Shown here piece by piece: positions 5,367-6,946 of a stretch of 6,946 bases of DNA (positions are counted from its first letter, which is position 1; each line of letters starts with the position of its first letter). The notes beneath the pieces were generated by a model. That model worked only from the letters and a program-made list of their open reading frames with translations. It searched no databases and was not told the origin of the DNA. The position numbers and the translations under genes were made by a program. Location of the stretch: contig JANYBU010000130.1 of assembly GCA_025360665.1 (NCBI GenBank), positions 1-6,946 of the forward strand, written 5' to 3'. Source of the stretch: Nitrospira sp. (GTDB lineage: Bacteria > Nitrospirota > Nitrospiria > Nitrospirales > Nitrospiraceae).

Positions 5367-5520
5367 GTTGTCGCCGGTGGTCGGCCAGGCAGAGGTTCGC
5401 ACGATAACGGTGATGTGTTCTTTGTGATTAGTTTCTTCGTGAACTCAATGACATAGCAGCGCCGGAAGTGCCCCACGATGAGCGCACGTTCAAGGTATCA
5501 ACGTTGCTTCGTCGACCGTC

Positions 5521-5533
5521 GGGAGGGAGGGGG
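5521..5533 (+). promoter_or_regulatory. Shine-Dalgarno site for TPR gene B
   Basis: GGGAGGGAGGGGG contains two overlapping GGAGG cores; the second ends 6 bases before the ATG at 5537. This favours that ATG over the in-frame GTG at 5468. Confidence 0.65.
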
Positions 5534-5536
5534 CTC

Positions 5537-6046
5537 ATGCTCAACGAAGGGACGCATATCGACCTGGTGACTCGATTACGGGCAATGAGTAGGGTTCTCG
5601 ACATCCTTGTTCCTGAATCCACCAGCGCGGCTTTGGGAAAGGCCGTCGAGGCAGCTTTGGAGGCGGTTGGGCGACGTGAGCTGGCCGAAGCCATTATGCT
5701 CCTTGAAGAGGAAGTGCAGGCCAATCCGTTCTGGCTGCGAGGCTGTCTGTTCCTCGCCACCATCTATGAATACACGCAGAAAGCCGAGCCGGCCATCGCG
5801 ACAATCGAACAAGGGCTGGCTATGTGCGCCAGCGGTCTTCGTCTATTCAGTGCCCAAAGATGGGGCGAGACGCTGGAGCGGATCAACGGACCGGTCGCGC
5901 ACAGACGCATTCGGAATCATTTAGAACGACTCAGACAATATGAACGCATGTTTCGACATCGATTAGCGATGCTGCAGATCCACTGCGGCAGGTTCGATGA
6001 AGCGATTGAACAGTGGTCCGCCATCGAAGAGATGCATTGCGCCTAA
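5537..6046 (+). CDS. TPR-type helical protein B
   Basis: 169 aa from the ATG at 5537. No signal peptide or TM helix, so cytosolic. It is nearly all helix, with three TPR-like units: about 38-64 (AVGRRELAEAIMLLEEEVQANP), 67-97 (LRGCLFLATIYEYTQKAEPAIA and on) and 139-165 (LAMLQIHCGRFDEAIEQWSAIEE). A less regular linker with many Arg residues (108-138) lies between the second and third. The second unit resembles the repeat of the smaller TPR protein upstream, which suggests related roles or common descent, but I could not align them with confidence. TPR proteins usually act as adaptors. The next zinc-ribbon gene starts 60 bases later. Partner and function are unknown. Confidence 0.72.
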   Translation: MLNEGTHIDLVTRLRAMSRVLDILVPESTSAALGKAVEAALEAVGRRELAEAIMLLEEEVQANPFWLRGCLFLATIYEYTQKAEPAIATIEQGLAMCASGLRLFSAQRWGETLERINGPVAHRRIRNHLERLRQYERMFRHRLAMLQIHCGRFDEAIEQWSAIEEMHCA

Positions 6047-6092
6047 GGAAGGATGAACCAGCAACGAATCAGCCGATTTCCGAGGCAAATAC

Positions 6093-6098
6093 AGGAGG
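6093..6098 (+). promoter_or_regulatory. Shine-Dalgarno site for zinc-ribbon paralogue B
   Basis: AGGAGG lies 8 bases before the ATG at 6107. An earlier ATG at 6053 follows AAGGAAGG at 6045-6052 with much tighter spacing; it would add 18 residues (starting MNQQRISRFPRQ) with no counterpart in the paralogue. Confidence 0.65.
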
Positions 6099-6106
6099 CG
6101 CCACGA

Positions 6107-6295
6107 ATGAAAGATTCTCCCAGTTCGTCGACCGAAGCCTGGGCAAAAGCGATGAAATATTGTGACCGGTGTGCCCGCCGCTCCAGGGCACTCTTTTTTG
6201 ACGACCTCACTTTGCAGGAGCTCTGTCAGGAGTGCTGCGACCGGTTGAAACGCAAGCGCGGATTGGCCGCCCATCCAGCGAAGCCGAAGATGTGA
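6107..6295 (+). CDS. Small zinc-ribbon-like protein, paralogue B
   Basis: 62 aa. The metal site is C19-D-R-C22 and C40-Q-E-C43 with exactly 17 residues between, as in the protein at 4825-5004. The shared pattern is C-[ED]-R-C-x6-L-[VF]-F-D-x-L-[ST]-[ML]-x-x-L-C-x-x-C. A further Cys, C44, follows the second knuckle. The N-terminus is Ser-rich and polar; the C-terminus is basic (DRLKRKRGLAAHPAKPKM), which would suit nucleic acid or acidic-partner binding. An upstream start at 6053 would give 80 aa. It may belong to one transcript with the TPR gene before it. The two zinc-ribbon genes flank the two TPR genes. I do not recognise a named family. Confidence 0.75.
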   Translation: MKDSPSSSTEAWAKAMKYCDRCARRSRALFFDDLTLQELCQECCDRLKRKRGLAAHPAKPKM

Positions 6296-6310
6296 GAGGA
6301 CCCTCGTGTC

Positions 6311-6336
6311 CACACATCTCGTGAGAGAGATATGTG
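6311..6336 (+). other. Hairpin after zinc-ribbon gene B
   Basis: CACA (6311-6314), a mismatched C, then ATCTC (6316-6320) pairs with GAGAT (6327-6331), a mismatched A and TGTG (6333-6336): nine base pairs with one mismatch and a 6-base loop. It begins 15 bases after the stop codon. No T-tract follows, so it is a possible mRNA 3' end structure only. Confidence 0.45.
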
Positions 6337-6502
6337 CCGGTCATTCGATGATAGTTTGTCCTTGTGCCGTTTGAGGATACCCAATGGTTATTCAACAACC
6401 TGCCGTTATTCCCCTGAATGAACCACATGCCTCCACAACGATCAAGTAAAGGTTGGCTGGAAGCAACTTCCGTGGCGATCTCGCCAGGCTTGGGCTCCTG
6501 AT

Positions 6503-6521
6503 GGACTCGAACAACGAGTCC
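6503..6521. other. Perfect 7-bp hairpin
   Basis: GGACTCG (6503-6509), loop AACAA, CGAGTCC (6515-6521). It lies 87 bases before the membrane protein start and has no T-tract. It could be a small operator or leader hairpin. Confidence 0.4.
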
Positions 6522-6607
6522 GTGCCTCGTACTTAGAGTGCCAGGTGTACAGTCCCAACTCTGCGTGTTAGCATGTTCGCGTTCGCACCCTTCTATGTGA
6601 CGCTGCG

Positions 6608-6946
6608 ATGTTTAGACCTATTCCAGAAGCCACCGTTTTAAGAAGGATTCCATATAGGCTGATCACGGCCGTCCTCTTGATTCTGGCTTTGGTCGTCTCC
6701 GTCATTTTGCTCTTTAGTTTGGAGCAGGAGAAACTGCTGCTTCAGGGAATCACGCAGGGCAAGGCCGTTCCGACCGAATTGTTCCCCGCGCTGTGGCAGT
6801 CGCGCCACGATCTAATCGTCGTCACTCTGCTGGTGTTTCTGGTGAGTGCGATCGGAATCGCGGCGGTCATCACCTTCCTCCACTACGACAGCACCAAACG
6901 GACCCTCGAAGAAGTGAAGGGGTTGGCGCGAAACATCCTTCAGAGC
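6608..6946 (+). CDS. Membrane protein N-terminus, probable sensor histidine kinase
   Basis: The frame starts with ATG at 6608 and stays open for 113 codons to the window edge. It is the only start available, since a TAG at 6569 closes the frame upstream and no other ATG, GTG or TTG lies between in frame. No clear Shine-Dalgarno is visible. Two hydrophobic helices are seen, about residues 17-38 (RLITAVLLILALVVSVILLF) and 68-92 (DLIVVTLLVFLVSAIG and on), with a short loop of about 30 residues between them facing outward. After the second helix comes a cytoplasmic helix HYDSTKRTLEEVKGLARNIL. This layout, and the ending ARNILQS which often leads into a PAS domain, fits the N-terminus of a two-component sensor kinase. 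The kinase domain itself is outside the window, so another membrane signalling protein is possible. Confidence 0.65.
   Translation, partial: MFRPIPEATVLRRIPYRLITAVLLILALVVSVILLFSLEQEKLLLQGITQGKAVPTELFPALWQSRHDLIVVTLLVFLVSAIGIAAVITFLHYDSTKRTLEEVKGLARNILQS

Larger units (their letters stand above)
5344..5536. other. Spacer between the two TPR genes
   Basis: 193 bases with no independent gene that I can support. It contains the second TGCAA-N3-TTGCA dyad (5353-5365) and, at its end, a purine-rich ribosome site (5521-5533). A GTG at 5468 is in frame with the downstream gene but has no good ribosome site. The frame ending at 5456 could be the lost C-terminus of the upstream TPR gene. Confidence 0.4.
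6296..6607. other. Intergenic stretch before the sensor gene
   Basis: 312 bases with no gene I can support. Besides two hairpins (6311-6336 and 6503-6521) I see no repeats, no T-tract terminator and no convincing sigma-70 or sigma-54 promoter, although the membrane protein gene that follows presumably has its own promoter here. Confidence 0.5.

Noticed and set aside
6503..6535. Minus-strand GTTCGAGTCC resembling a tRNA T-arm
   Set aside because: The five bases on either side of the TTCGAGT loop do not pair, and no acceptor, D or anticodon arms are found; the signal is a simple 7-bp hairpin.

Overview
This window reads like part of a moderately GC-rich, Gram-negative-type bacterial chromosome. 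Three proteins are built for export: a signal-peptide Spy-like protein, a periplasmic cytochrome c and a lipoprotein. The gene mix (class I polyphosphate kinase 2, DsrE-like protein, DUF2231 remnant, CBS-pair protein, Met-rich monohaem cytochrome c, two-TM sensor protein) reminds me most of Nitrospira/Nitrospirota. That is an impression from protein style, not a database result. Every recognisable gene lies on the + strand, and no rRNA, tRNA, CRISPR array or transposase is visible.

Layout. 1-175 is the 3' end of a DsrE-like gene. 203-1264 encodes a class I PPK2 with an unusual charged N-terminal extension. Just after it, 1284-1397 looks like the decayed first few codons of a DUF2231 membrane-protein gene. 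1451-2062 encodes an exported His/Met-rich LTxxQ (Spy/CpxP-like) protein. A gene-poor stretch with an imperfect inverted repeat (2063-2434) leads to a two-CBS-domain protein (2435-2881). Next come a periplasmic monohaem cytochrome c with a Met/Gly-rich tail (2993-3529) and a lipoprotein with an NTF2-like C-terminal part (3652-4206). The co-oriented genes have their own Shine-Dalgarno sites and gaps of about 110-390 bases. A GC-rich hairpin with a T-tract (4322-4353) is a good candidate end for this transcript.

After about 600 bases rich in dyads comes the least familiar part (4825-6295). It holds four small genes in the order zinc-ribbon, TPR, TPR, zinc-ribbon. The two outer proteins (59 and 62 aa) share the exact spacing CxxC-x17-CxxC and a common core, so they are clear paralogues. 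The two inner proteins are helical TPR-type scaffolds. A 13-base palindrome TGCAA-N3-TTGCA occurs both in front of the first pair and in front of the second TPR gene. I know of no named system with this arrangement; it is the best candidate here for something undescribed, but its function cannot be read from the sequence.

The window ends inside a membrane protein (6608 to the edge) with two TM helices and the start of a cytoplasmic linker, most likely the N-terminus of a sensor histidine kinase.

Working together: PPK2 and the CBS protein suggest energy and nucleotide control. The Spy-like protein, cytochrome and lipoprotein form an envelope group in which two members carry metal-binding-type tails. 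No shared pathway is proven by the sequence.
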